A stretch of 64,000 bases of DNA from positions 5,427,001 through 5,491,000 of the forward strand of contig NZ_LT670818.1 in NCBI RefSeq assembly GCF_900129505.1. Direction: 5' to 3'. The notes beneath the pieces are model-generated. The model had not been told where the DNA came from. It saw only the letters and a list, made by a program, of their open reading frames with translations, and made no database searches. This document shows, piece after piece, positions 38,770 through 47,971 of the stretch (its first letter is position 1; every line of letters begins with the position of its first letter). The translations under genes and the position numbers were made by a program. This DNA comes from Bradyrhizobium erythrophlei. Its GTDB lineage: Bacteria > Pseudomonadota > Alphaproteobacteria > Rhizobiales > Xanthobacteraceae.

Positions 38770-40154
38770 TCAACCAACTCGCCTCGCCGTCGGTATGCGT
38801 AATCGATGATGATGAAAAAGACTATGTTCACATAGGTAACGCACTAAACGAGCTCTTTGTGAGCTTCATCTGGCTTTCAGGTGCCGTCGACCAACTGCCG
38901 GCACGGCCCTTTAACAGAGTTCAACTGGTGTTTCTTGATTTGCACCTGACGAGTTCGTTAGGCAAAGACGCCGCTTCTTACACCGCCAACGTTTTTACTA
39001 AAGTTGTTTCTGCCGATACCGCGCCCGTCGTCGTCGTCATCTGGAGCAAATACGCGGATGACAAAGTTGCCGAAGCCGGTGTTCCTCCTGAAGACCAGGA
39101 GACTGAAAGCGAATTGTTCAAGCGGACTTTGTTCGAGGCCGAGCCAAAATTCAAGAACAGGCTTATTTTTCTTGAAATGGACAAACCGAAGAAGGACCGG
39201 CCCGCCGACTGGAGCGACCGACTTCAAGAGGAGATCAAAACCGCGCTCGGTGACCAATCCGCCATCGGGCTTTTGTGGACGTGGGATGGCTTGGTCAAGG
39301 ATGCGAACGCGGCCCTTACGGCAAGCCTGACCGATCTTGCAGAGGAAACAGCGGGGGGCGCTGATACGCAACTGACCGACGGTCACTTGAAAGAAGTGCT
39401 TCAACGTCTGTCGAAAGCGCAAGGCGAGTCCGATCTATCGGAAACCACTGCTCCCGGTCACCTCGTGGCAATCCTTTCGCAGCTTCTGATGGATCAACTC
39501 GAACACGCGGGCGGGCGGCAGGCTCTTGCGGCTCATGGTGCTTGGCTCAACGCAACACCGGCCGGCAGAACCAAAGCCAGCGTCAGTTCGAAGATGAATG
39601 GTTTCCTTCTTACGGCCAGCTGTCCGGACGGTGCGATCCCGTATTTGCCAGGTACTGTTTATGTCGCAAACGACATTGGATCATTTCTCTCAGTGTTCGG
39701 TTCGGATCGGGAACATCTTGAAGAGACCTTCTGCAGTGTAACGCGATCTGCAACCAATTCGGCACAGATGGACGAGTGGTACGCCGCAGTTCGGCCGGTA
39801 CTGCTCGAAATATCGCCGGTCTGTGATGTTGCCCAGAACAAGAGGCGCAACGCGCGTCTTGTCGGAGGACTGGTTATCCCGGCTGCAAAAATCGGCGCGA
39901 TGAAAAAAGGCGGTGACGCCTGGATCGTTCTTCCGCCGGGGAAGGCAACCGTTGCCCTCAGATGGCCTTTAGACGGATTTGCAGCCGATGAAATCAAATT
40001 GGTTTTTCATCACAGCCTTAAGGTCACGCTGAACGCTGCCGCGGAACGGCAGTGGTTTTCACCCTGGTTCAGATTGCGCGAGCTGCCAACCACCGCGATC
40101 AGAAACCCGCACATGTCGCATGGATCGCGCGTGGGCTATGTTTCTGTCGCGTGA
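38766..40154 (+). CDS. Receiver-domain protein with large unknown C-terminus
   Basis: The N-terminal 125 residues or so resemble a receiver domain: acidic cluster IDDDE (14-17), candidate phospho-acceptor Asp58 in LVFLDLHL, Ser94 in VVIWSKYAD, and a Lys-containing loop EMDKPKKD. The remaining 330 residues match no domain I know; they contain a helical part (DANAALTASLTDLAEE, LKEVLQRLSKAQ) and a beta-rich end (WIVLPPGKATVALRWPL). No DNA-binding HTH is visible. The ATGA overlap with the kinase-like gene makes it the probable phosphorylation or binding partner. Base composition is markedly lower in GC than genomic neighbours. Confidence 0.75.
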   Translation: MINQLASPSVCVIDDDEKDYVHIGNALNELFVSFIWLSGAVDQLPARPFNRVQLVFLDLHLTSSLGKDAASYTANVFTKVVSADTAPVVVVIWSKYADDKVAEAGVPPEDQETESELFKRTLFEAEPKFKNRLIFLEMDKPKKDRPADWSDRLQEEIKTALGDQSAIGLLWTWDGLVKDANAALTASLTDLAEETAGGADTQLTDGHLKEVLQRLSKAQGESDLSETTAPGHLVAILSQLLMDQLEHAGGRQALAAHGAWLNATPAGRTKASVSSKMNGFLLTASCPDGAIPYLPGTVYVANDIGSFLSVFGSDREHLEETFCSVTRSATNSAQMDEWYAAVRPVLLEISPVCDVAQNKRRNARLVGGLVIPAAKIGAMKKGGDAWIVLPPGKATVALRWPLDGFAADEIKLVFHHSLKVTLNAAAERQWFSPWFRLRELPTTAIRNPHMSHGSRVGYVSVA

Positions 40155-40258
40155 CCCCCTCGCATCGCGTCCGCTGCACGCACCACGAAATTCCACTAGA
40201 TTGCGCTTATGACCGGTGTTGCCGAACCGATTTTGCAGGCGAAGGTCATGTATCTCCC

Positions 40259-41110
40259 TCACGGATTTCCCGCACCGGCCACTTCCACCTCGACCACATC
40301 AATACGCGACGATGACTTCCGTTGCCGCAGTTCTTCGTACGACGTCGCGGCGCTGAGGCAAAACAGCGTCCGCCGCTCGGGGCCGCCGAGCACGCAGGCG
40401 AGGGCGCGGCGGCCGGGTATTTCGATGCGCTGCAATTCGCGCCCCTCGCGGTCCAGCCGGATGAAGGCGTCTTCGTCGAAGGAGGCGACCCAAACGGCCT
40501 GCTTCTGATCGAGGCAAATGCCGTCGGGCGATTTCATGGTTCCGAAGCGGCGGCGAAAATTCAGGCCGCCGTCGGCCGCAATGTCATACTCGGCCAGGCC
40601 ATCGCCATCCATTTCGGCCACGACCAGCCGGTTGTTGTCCGCCGAAACCGCAATGCCGTTGGGAAACCGCAATCCATCCGCGACGACGCGGGCCGCGCCG
40701 TCGGGCATCACCAGAAGGAGGCGACCGACTGCGCCCCGATCCGGCGGCGGCGGTAAATCGAAACCGAGATCTCCGACATAGGCGCGGCCGAGGCCATCGA
40801 CGATCATGTCGTCGATGGTACCCGTCGCGATCCCTGACAGGTCGGCGTAGAGTGAGAGCTTGCCTTCGCTGTAAGCCAGCAGGCGCTTCCTAGACATGGT
40901 CAGCACGATGATGCTGCCGTCCGGCAGGACGCCGAGGCCGCACGGCGTGTCGTCGTCGAATTTCGCGTGCTGCTCGCATTCGCCTGACGGCGCGAGGCTC
41001 AGCAGCGTCCGCGCCATGCAGTCGACGAACCAGAGCCGGCCCGCGTGCCAGCGCGGACCTTCGAAATAACGTCCGCCGTCGTGTACGGTATTTGGCTTGG
41101 GTGAGGTCAT
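40259..41110 (-). CDS. SMP-30/gluconolactonase/LRE family protein
   Basis: A six-bladed beta-propeller lactonase of 283 residues. It begins with YFEGPRWHAGRLWFVD (metal ligand Glu in EGPRW), then PDGSIIVLTMSRKRLL, DDMIVDGLGRAYVGDLG, RFPNGIAVSADNNRLVVAE (Asn ligand) and SPDGICLDQKQAVWVA (Asp ligand). It is likely an esterase on sugar lactones; the substrate is unknown. ATG 41110 is chosen because upstream in-frame sequence is palindromic repeat. Confidence 0.88.
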   Translation of the reverse strand: MTSPKPNTVHDGGRYFEGPRWHAGRLWFVDCMARTLLSLAPSGECEQHAKFDDDTPCGLGVLPDGSIIVLTMSRKRLLAYSEGKLSLYADLSGIATGTIDDMIVDGLGRAYVGDLGFDLPPPPDRGAVGRLLLVMPDGAARVVADGLRFPNGIAVSADNNRLVVAEMDGDGLAEYDIAADGGLNFRRRFGTMKSPDGICLDQKQAVWVASFDEDAFIRLDREGRELQRIEIPGRRALACVLGGPERRTLFCLSAATSYEELRQRKSSSRIDVVEVEVAGAGNP

Positions 41111-41124
41111 CGTTGCGGTCGCCT

Positions 41125-41350
41125 TCGCTTCACCTCTCCCCGACGGGGAGAGGTCGATTTGCGCAGCAAATCGGGTGAGGGGACGCTGCTCTAACGAGAG
41201 ACCGTAACCCCTCACCCGGCGCGAGCTTGTGCTCGGACGGCGCGAAGCGCCGATCCGGGTGTGCCGACCTCTCCCGCCCAACTCGGGTTTACCCGAGTTG
41301 GGCGTCTAAAATCGTCGAAGTCGGATAAATCCGACTTCGATGGGAGAGGT
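41125..41350. repeat. Cluster of short palindromes
   Basis: Several perfect or near-perfect hairpins follow each other: CCTCTCCCCGACGGGGAGAGG, GATTTGCGCAGCAAATC, CCCAACTCGGG/CCCGAGTTGGG and GAAGTCGGATAAATCCGACTTC. The first and last parts (CACCTCTCCC and GGGAGAGGTGG) could close the whole region. It is a typical alphaproteobacterial intergenic palindrome cluster, sited upstream of two minus-strand genes. Confidence 0.75.
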
Positions 41351-41389
41351 GGAGTTCCCGATGCCGTTCCTTCTCAACCCAACACGAAG

Positions 41390-42358
41390 CTACAGCGTCA
41401 CCACGATCTTGCCGAGATGCTTGTTGGCTTCCATGTGCTCGAACGCCCTGCAGATGTCGTCAAAGGCGAACACCTTGTCGATCGGCAATTGCAGTTTGCG
41501 CGATTCGACCGCCCCCCAGATATCCTTCCGCACCTCGTCGAAGATCTCGCGGATCTCCTCGATGGTGCGGGTGCGGAAGGTGACGCCGATATAATTGATG
41601 CGGCGCGCGGCGTGCAGGTCGAAATTGAAATCGCCATGGGTGCCGCCGAGCCGGCCGACATTGACGATGCGGCCCTTTATCCGGGTGGCGGCGAGGTTCT
41701 GGTTGGCGACCTTGCCGGAGACCTGGTCGACGATCAGGTCGACGCCTTCGCCTCCCGTGGCCTTCAGCACCTGTTCGACCCAGCCGGGATCGGAGGAATC
41801 CACCGCCAGATCGGCGCCGAATTCCTTCAGGCGGCCGCGGCGCATCGCGTCGGTCGAGGATCCGATCACGAGTTTTGCGCCCTTGAACTTCGCGATCTGC
41901 ATCGCCATCAGGCCGACGCCGGAGCTCGCGCCCTGGATCAGCACCGACTGGCCCGCCTGCAGCGCGCCATTGGTGACGACGGCGTTGTGCATGGTCGCGA
42001 GCGCCACGGGGAGGGTGGCCGCCTCCTCGAAATTCATGTTCGAGGGGGAACGAAACAGCCGGCCGTGATCGGCCAGCGTGTACTCCGCGAACGCAGCGGC
42101 GCCGGAGCCCATGACCTTGTCGCCGACCTTGACGCCTTTGGCGTCGGGGCCGAGTTCGGCGACTTCGCCGGCCCATTCCATCCCGAGCACGGTGCCGACG
42201 CCGCCGGCGCTGCCGTGCACATGGCCCTTGGTCATGCCGAGGTCGGCGCGGTTGAGGCCGCAGGCGTGCACCTTGACCAGCACCTGGGTGCCCTTCGGCG
42301 CGGGTTTTGCAACGTCGGCGATGGCGGCGCCGTTGGCGCCGTAGACATAGGCTTTCAT
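41390..42358 (-). CDS. Zinc-independent quinone oxidoreductase (MDR superfamily)
   Basis: The 322-residue product is a medium-chain dehydrogenase/reductase without the structural or catalytic zinc cysteines. It has an N-terminal GroES-like domain (VLVKVHACGLNRADLGM, GMEWAGEVAELG) and an NADPH-binding Rossmann loop GASSGVGLMAMQ. It probably reduces quinones or enones; the true substrate is unknown. It is followed on the same strand side by a repeat-rich gap and the nitronate monooxygenase gene. Confidence 0.88.
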   Translation of the reverse strand: MKAYVYGANGAAIADVAKPAPKGTQVLVKVHACGLNRADLGMTKGHVHGSAGGVGTVLGMEWAGEVAELGPDAKGVKVGDKVMGSGAAAFAEYTLADHGRLFRSPSNMNFEEAATLPVALATMHNAVVTNGALQAGQSVLIQGASSGVGLMAMQIAKFKGAKLVIGSSTDAMRRGRLKEFGADLAVDSSDPGWVEQVLKATGGEGVDLIVDQVSGKVANQNLAATRIKGRIVNVGRLGGTHGDFNFDLHAARRINYIGVTFRTRTIEEIREIFDEVRKDIWGAVESRKLQLPIDKVFAFDDICRAFEHMEANKHLGKIVVTL

Positions 42359-42369
42359 GAGCTCTTCTC

Positions 42370-42530
42370 TTTTTCTCCCTCTCCCGCTCGCGGGGAGGGC
42401 TGTTGCATATGATGGAGCCGTTTGTTCGACGCAGCTATCTCTCCGCGGCTCACGTGCGTTCCTCTCCCCTCCCACCCGCGCAGCGGTGGGGAGGGGTCGG
42501 GGGTGGGAGGGGACGACTCTCCGCTTGCGG
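42370..42530. repeat. GC-rich palindromic repeat between two minus-strand genes
   Basis: It contains CTCCCTCTCCCGCTCGCGGGGAGG and CCCACCCGCGCAGCGGTGGGGAGGGG, each able to fold on itself, with a third GGGTGGGAGGGG block. This is a common intergenic repeat style. No coding content is supported. Confidence 0.6.
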
Positions 42531-42541
42531 CGCGCGAGCAT

Positions 42542-43609
<1,068 letters not shown>

Positions 43610-43781
43610 TCACCCCCCGCAAATGTCCACGGGGGGCGAAGCCGGTCGGGGCAGCGCGATCATGCAAAAACGGGGGTTTTTGTTTCCGCCGGGCGGACAA
43701 TTCCCTCATGCAGCGTAAGGGATGCGCCGGACTTGAGCGGCAGCTCAAGACCAGGGCAGTCGTGGGGGCAGGGCGCGCGGG

Positions 43782-44210
43782 TCAGGCGACGGATCGCGTC
43801 GCGGCGGTGGTCTCGTCATCGAACGCGCTCGAAATGTCGCGCATGCTGATGACGCCGATCAGGCTGTAATTGTCGATCACCGGCAGATGGCGGATGTGGT
43901 GCCGGTTCATCAGGTGGCGCACATGCTCGACCGTATCGATCGACTTGCAGGACACCAGCTGCTGCACCGAGATCAATTGCGAGACCTTCAGATTGACGCC
44001 GGCGGCGCCATGCTCGGCAATGGCGCGCACCACGTCGCGTTCGGTGAACATGCCAACCGCGGTGTTGCCTTCGGTCCGCACCACGTCCTTGACCACGAGC
44101 GCGCTGATATTGCTGGCGCGCATCAATTGAGCCGCAATGCCGACCGTCTCGTTCATTCTAATCGTCGCAACGCGGGCAGTTTTCTTGCGCAGAATGTCTC
44201 CAACTTGCAT
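43782..44210 (-). CDS. Two-CBS-domain protein
   Basis: The 142-residue product consists of two tandem CBS domains (about 10-65 and 75-135). They show the patterns GIAAQLMRASNISALVV / VGMFTERDVVRAI and VEHVRHLMNRHHIRHLPVI / LIGVISMRDISSAF. CBS pairs bind adenine nucleotides and regulate partner proteins. The ribosome binding site is CGGAGG. The operator-like repeat at 44249-44265 lies in its promoter, which places it in the oxalate regulon. Confidence 0.9.
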   Translation of the reverse strand: MQVGDILRKKTARVATIRMNETVGIAAQLMRASNISALVVKDVVRTEGNTAVGMFTERDVVRAIAEHGAAGVNLKVSQLISVQQLVSCKSIDTVEHVRHLMNRHHIRHLPVIDNYSLIGVISMRDISSAFDDETTAATRSVA

Positions 44211-44244
44211 CGCAACCTCCGTCAGATGAGGACGTCTCTAGTCT

Positions 44245-44273
44245 AGATTGGTATACATTATGCCAATTGTCAA
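44245..44273 (-). promoter_or_regulatory. Promoter with 17-bp operator upstream of the CBS gene
   Basis: On the minus strand TTGACA (44273-44268) is followed after exactly 17 bases by CAATCT (44250-44245). The spacer holds the inverted repeat TGGTAT-N5-ATGCCA (44249-44265). The same layout recurs at four other promoters of this locus. The operator is likely bound by the GntR protein encoded at 49794-50522. Confidence 0.65.
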
Positions 44274-44433
44274 TTTGGTCCCGGAAGAAATCGGGGGATC
44301 TCGAAATCAAGGAAATGGGCAGTATTATTGACCTTCTCGGCGATTCGACTTTGCAAACCATGGACCTCTGCGTGGAGATCGCAACAGGAAAATACGTCGT
44401 GGTATGCCTGAGCCTTGCCCGCTTCAGGCAAAA

Positions 44434-44460
44434 AAGAGGCGCACCGGGGTGCGCCTCTTT
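44434..44460 (-). terminator. Strong intrinsic terminator after the MFS gene
   Basis: AAGAGGCGCACC and GGTGCGCCTCTT form a 12-bp stem with a 2-3 base loop. Read on the minus strand it ends in TTTTTT (the A run at 44430-44435), so it terminates the antiporter transcript. With TTT on the other side it may act in both directions. Confidence 0.88.
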
Positions 44461-44516
44461 GGCCGTCATAGGGAGAGATGGTCTGTTTTCGCCTGTGGCG
44501 AACCGCGAGCGACCCG

Positions 44517-45824
44517 TCACTCCGCCGGGTGGGCGTGCTCGACCGCGGCCTTGTTCTCCGACGCGCTGATCGAGATTCGCATCGGCCGCACCACGAACAG
44601 CGCCATCGCGACCACGATGAAGTTCATCACCGCGGCAACCGCGAACACCGCATACCAGTTGCCGGTGTAGGCCTTGAGAAGGTTGGCCAGCGGCACCACG
44701 AAGGCCGACAGTCCCTTGGCGGTATAGAGCAGGCTGGTGTTGGTGGTGGCGTATTTCGGACCGAACATGTCGGTGCAGGTCGACGGAAACAGGCTGAAGA
44801 TCTCGCCCCAGGTGAAGAAGATAAGCGCCGCGCAGATCACGAAGGTCCATGGCGTCGTGCCCGCCGTTCCCAACAGCCAGTAGGCGATGCCGCCGGCGGT
44901 GAAGGCGATCGCCATGGTGTATTCGCGCCCGATCTGATCCGACACCCAGCCGAAGAACGGCCGCGCGCCGCCGTTGGCGAGGTTGTCGATCACGCCGGCC
45001 ACGATCAGCGTGGAGGCGCCGAACAGGATCACGGTCTGCGAGACGCCGTAGTCCTTGGCGATCAGCGCGATCTGCGCCGCCACCATCAGGCCCGAGGCGG
45101 ACACCAGCACGAACATGACGTAAAGCAGCCAGAAGATCGGGGACGCGAGCATCTGGCCCGGCGTGCTCGAGTTCCTCGATTGCAGCACCTTGACGGCGGA
45201 TCCGCTCGGAACCTCGCCGGGCTGCGGCGAGCGCAGCAGCCATGCCAGCACGAAGATGATGCCGCCCTGGCCGAGCGCGAACCAGAAGAAGGTGTCCGAA
45301 TATCCGATCGAGGCGATCATCATCTGGATCGGGATAACGGTGACGGCGGCGCCGGCGCCAAATCCGGCCGCCGTCAGGCCGACCGCGAGACCGCGGCGAT
45401 CGGGAAACCATTTCACGGCATTGCCGACGCATGTCGCATAGATGCCGCCGGCGCCGATGCCCGACACGATTGCGCCGACATACAGCATCTCCAGCGATCC
45501 CGCCCAGGCATTGATGAGCCAGCCGAGTGCGACGAAAACGCCGCCCGCGGCAACCATCAGTTTCGGGCCGCGGTTCGGACCGAGCGTATCGACGATCCAT
45601 CCCTGAAGCGGGGTGAGCCAGGTTTCCAGCGCAACGAAGATGCTGAACGCGACCTGGATGCTGCCGACGTCCCAGGAATGGGCCTTGGCCATTGGGCTGA
45701 CGAAGTAAGTCCAGCCGTACTGGAGATTGGCGATCATCCCCATGCAAACGACGCCGATGATGAGTTGCATCCAGCGGTAGCCGTTGGATGGTGCCTGAAC
45801 TTGCGCGGTGGCTGCGTTGGTCAT
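44517..45824 (-). CDS. MFS transporter, oxalate/formate antiporter (OFA) type
   Basis: The 435-residue product has twelve predicted membrane helices and opens with RWMQLIIGVVCMGMIANLQYGWTYFV, typical of the OFA family that includes OxlT. It carries the MFS loop motif PDRRGLAVGLTAAGFG. The location in a frc-oxc locus supports exchange of oxalate for formate across the inner membrane. An operator of the shared type lies in its promoter (45894-45910) and a strong terminator follows. Confidence 0.88.
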   Translation of the reverse strand: MTNAATAQVQAPSNGYRWMQLIIGVVCMGMIANLQYGWTYFVSPMAKAHSWDVGSIQVAFSIFVALETWLTPLQGWIVDTLGPNRGPKLMVAAGGVFVALGWLINAWAGSLEMLYVGAIVSGIGAGGIYATCVGNAVKWFPDRRGLAVGLTAAGFGAGAAVTVIPIQMMIASIGYSDTFFWFALGQGGIIFVLAWLLRSPQPGEVPSGSAVKVLQSRNSSTPGQMLASPIFWLLYVMFVLVSASGLMVAAQIALIAKDYGVSQTVILFGASTLIVAGVIDNLANGGARPFFGWVSDQIGREYTMAIAFTAGGIAYWLLGTAGTTPWTFVICAALIFFTWGEIFSLFPSTCTDMFGPKYATTNTSLLYTAKGLSAFVVPLANLLKAYTGNWYAVFAVAAVMNFIVVAMALFVVRPMRISISASENKAAVEHAHPAE

Positions 45825-46096
45825 CGTTTCCTCCGAATGCGCGCTTTTTTGAAACTGACCCTCAAGGCCGCCGGCGCTGCATTGTTAAAATTCTGGTATA
45901 TTATATTCCAATGCGCAAGCACGATTTTGCCGCAAGTTGGTTTATGTGCACCCGGGCCGATCTGTGGGCGGACATTGTGGGACCGCGTGCTGAGAGCGGC
46001 AAGAACGTTTCGCACGCCTGACGTGAGCAATTCGTCGCAGACAACTCAACGGCAAGGCGTTTCGCAGCGCAGCGCGACGCTCGGCCGGAAACGGGC
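45825..46096. other. Promoter-side intergenic region of the MFS gene
   Basis: Apart from the operator at 45894-45910 no supported gene is visible. The part from about 45920 to 46096 contains only short open frames without ribosome binding sites. The right end is the terminator of the small gene at 46181-46318. Confidence 0.5.
45890..45918 (-). promoter_or_regulatory. Promoter with 17-bp operator upstream of the MFS gene
   Basis: On the minus strand TTGCGC (45918-45913) and CAGAAT (45895-45890) are 17 bases apart. The spacer is nearly filled by TGGTAT-N5-ATTCCA (45894-45910), one mismatch from the consensus half-site. This is the same geometry as at 44245-44273. Confidence 0.6.
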
Positions 46097-46126
46097 AAAA
46101 AAAATGGCCCCGAAGATCGGGGCCAT
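46097..46126 (-). terminator. Intrinsic terminator of the small 45-aa gene
   Basis: ATGGCCCC (46104-46111) and GGGGCCAT (46119-46126) form an 8-bp stem with a 7-base loop. On the minus strand it is followed by eight T residues (the A run 46097-46104). It lies about 55 bases after the stop of the small ORF and supports that gene being real. Confidence 0.88.
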
Positions 46127-46180
46127 ACCGGCTTGTTTGGACCGTGCGCGCTCGATCGGCGCGGCTTTGACGGGGGAAGA

Positions 46181-46318
46181 TCAGACGCAGCAGCGGGAAA
46201 CGTCACCGTTGCGGATGGTCGATTCCGCGTAGGCCAGCAGCAGGCGGTCGACCGATGCAAACAGGCGGCCGAACAGGGTGCTGGTGGGCGCGAAGGCGAT
46301 GGAAGCAGTTCTGGACAT
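46181..46318 (-). CDS. Small protein of the oxalate locus (45 aa)
   Basis: The protein runs MSRTASIAFAPTSTLFG, then RLFASVDRLLLAYAEST, and ends NGDVSRCCV. It is an amphipathic helix with a Cys-Cys tail and no clear membrane span. ATG 46318 is preceded by AGGAAAGGGAA. A promoter with the shared operator lies upstream (46370-46398) and a strong terminator lies downstream, so it is an independent transcription unit. I recall similar short proteins in Bradyrhizobium but no known function. Confidence 0.75.
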   Translation of the reverse strand: MSRTASIAFAPTSTLFGRLFASVDRLLLAYAESTIRNGDVSRCCV

Positions 46319-46369
46319 TGGGTTCCCTTTCCTGGAAAGCGGCCAGCCGCCGCCTCATGATCTGGGAAG

Positions 46370-46398
46370 AGATTATGTATACCAGATGCCACTCACAA
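46370..46398 (-). promoter_or_regulatory. Promoter with 17-bp operator upstream of the small 45-aa gene
   Basis: On the minus strand TTGTGA (46398-46393) and TAATCT (46375-46370) are 17 bases apart. Between them is TGGCAT-N5-ATACAT (46391-46375), with one conserved and one degenerate half-site. The start codon of the small gene is about 50 bases further on. Confidence 0.55.
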
Positions 46399-46486
46399 CG
46401 ACTTTGTTTGCATAGCACCATTTTTTATTTTGCATTGCAACATATGGTGATAGGGATCGCCTATCAAAGGTATTCAAGTAGCGAAA

Positions 46487-46512
46487 GAGGGCCGCCCGGA
46501 CGGGTGGCCCTC
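46487..46512 (-). terminator. Probable terminator after frc
   Basis: GAGGGCC (46487-46493) and GGCCCTC (46506-46512) form a stem, with inner CCCG/CGGG pairing. On the minus strand it is followed by TTTCG, a short U tract. It begins 26 bases after the frc stop. Confidence 0.55.
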
Positions 46513-46537
46513 GAAATCTGCCAGCGAGCGGGAACCC

Positions 46538-47815
46538 TTATTCGGCCGCCTGTTTGCGCGGCGGGTCGAGTGCGCCGGAATCGTGGATCTCGGCGACCTG
46601 ATGATCGCTGAAGCCCAGCACCTGGCGCAGGATCTCGTCGGTATGTTCGCCCAGCAGCGGCGAGCGCAACACGTCGGAGGGGCTGTCGGACATCTTGATC
46701 GGATTGCCGACCGAAAAATACTTGCCGCGGGTGGGGTGGTCGACCTCGACCACGGTGCCGGTGGCGCGCAGCGACTCGTCCTCGATGATCTCCTTCATCG
46801 ACAGGATTGGGCCGCAGGGGATGTCGTCCCTGTTGAGGATCTCCATCGCCTCGAACTTGGTCTTGGTCATGGTCCACTGCTCGATGCGCCCGAAGATCTC
46901 GTTGAGGCGCGACAGCCGGGCAGGCGGCTTGGCGTAGTCGGGATGGGTCTTCCAGCCGGGCTCGCCGATCACGTCGCAGATCTTCTCCCAGACCGGGGCC
47001 TGGGTGATGAAGTAGATGTAGGCGTTGGGATCGGTCTCCCAGCCCTTGCACTTGAGAATGCGGCCCGGCTGGCCGCCGCCGGAATCATTGCCGGCGCGCG
47101 GCACCGCGTCGCCGAACGGAATACCCTCGCCATACTGGCTGTATTCCTTGAGCGGGCCGTGGGCGAGGCGCTGCTGATCGCGCAGCTTTACACGCGCGAG
47201 ATTCAAGACCCCGTCCTGCATCGCGGCGGTGACCTTCTGGCCGCGTCCGGTCACGGTGCGCTGGTAGAGCGCGGTGACGATGCCGAGCGCCAGATGCAGG
47301 CCGGTGCCGCTGTCGCCGATCTGCGCGCCGGTGACCAGCGGCAGTCCATCGCGAAAGCCCGTGGTCGACGCCGCGCCGCCGGTGCACTGCGCGACGTTCT
47401 CATAGACCTTGCAGTCTTCGTAGGGGCCGGGGCCGAAACCCTTGATCGAGGCCACGATCATCTTCGGATTGATGCTCTGGATCTTTTCCCAGGGAAATCC
47501 CATGCGGTCGAGCACGCCGGGCCCGAAATTCTCCACCAGCACGTCGCAGGTCTTGATCAGCGCGGTCAGGACTTCCTTGCCCTTGGGGTTCTTGGTGTCG
47601 AGCGTGATCGAGCGCTTGTTGTGGTTGAGCATGGTGAAATACAGGCTGTCGACATTCGGGATGTCCTGCAGCTGACCCCGCGTGATGTCGCCGACGCCGG
47701 GGCGCTCGACCTTGATCACGTCGGCGCCGAACCATGCCAGCAATTGGGTGCAGGTCGGTCCCGACTGGACGTGGGTGAAATCGAGAATTCGAACGCCGTT
47801 CAGCGCCTTGGTCAT
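46538..47815 (-). CDS. frc: Formyl-CoA:oxalate CoA-transferase
   Basis: This class III CoA-transferase moves CoA from formyl-CoA to oxalate, giving oxalyl-CoA and formate. The 425 residues match the family length. The catalytic aspartate is Asp168 in [12 protein letters not shown], and other family segments include [27 protein letters not shown] and [14 protein letters not shown]. It lies downstream of oxc on the same strand, separated by a palindromic repeat. Confidence 0.95.
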   Translation of the reverse strand: MTKALNGVRILDFTHVQSGPTCTQLLAWFGADVIKVERPGVGDITRGQLQDIPNVDSLYFTMLNHNKRSITLDTKNPKGKEVLTALIKTCDVLVENFGPGVLDRMGFPWEKIQSINPKMIVASIKGFGPGPYEDCKVYENVAQCTGGAASTTGFRDGLPLVTGAQIGDSGTGLHLALGIVTALYQRTVTGRGQKVTAAMQDGVLNLARVKLRDQQRLAHGPLKEYSQYGEGIPFGDAVPRAGNDSGGGQPGRILKCKGWETDPNAYIYFITQAPVWEKICDVIGEPGWKTHPDYAKPPARLSRLNEIFGRIEQWTMTKTKFEAMEILNRDDIPCGPILSMKEIIEDESLRATGTVVEVDHPTRGKYFSVGNPIKMSDSPSDVLRSPLLGEHTDEILRQVLGFSDHQVAEIHDSGALDPPRKQAAE

Positions 47816-47842
47816 CAGTTTTCTCCATAGATAATGTTGTCG

Positions 47843-47960
47843 TCATGCCCGCGACGGCGGGCATCCAGCAATCACCGTAGATTCAGTTGGGCACGGTCTT
47901 TGGTCTCACGATAGTTCGGTGGCTACTGGATTCCCCGCCTGCGCGGGGAATGACGCCGAT
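47843..47960. repeat. Palindromic intergenic repeat between frc and oxc
   Basis: GTCATGCCCGCGACGGCGGGCATCC and GGATTCCCCGCCTGCGCGGGGAATGAC are two hairpins whose outer ends (GTCAT and ATGAC) also pair. This pattern is a frequent short intergenic repeat. It sits between two genes that otherwise look co-transcribed. Confidence 0.65.
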
Positions 47961-47971
47961 GGGTTGTCTGG

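Noticed and set aside
35000..40260. Direct repeats or a tRNA attachment site flanking the defence-like island
   Set aside because: No matching pair of repeats and no tRNA gene were visible at either edge by eye.
41125..41350. A CRISPR-like array
   Set aside because: The units are different palindromes in a row, not equal repeats with spacers.
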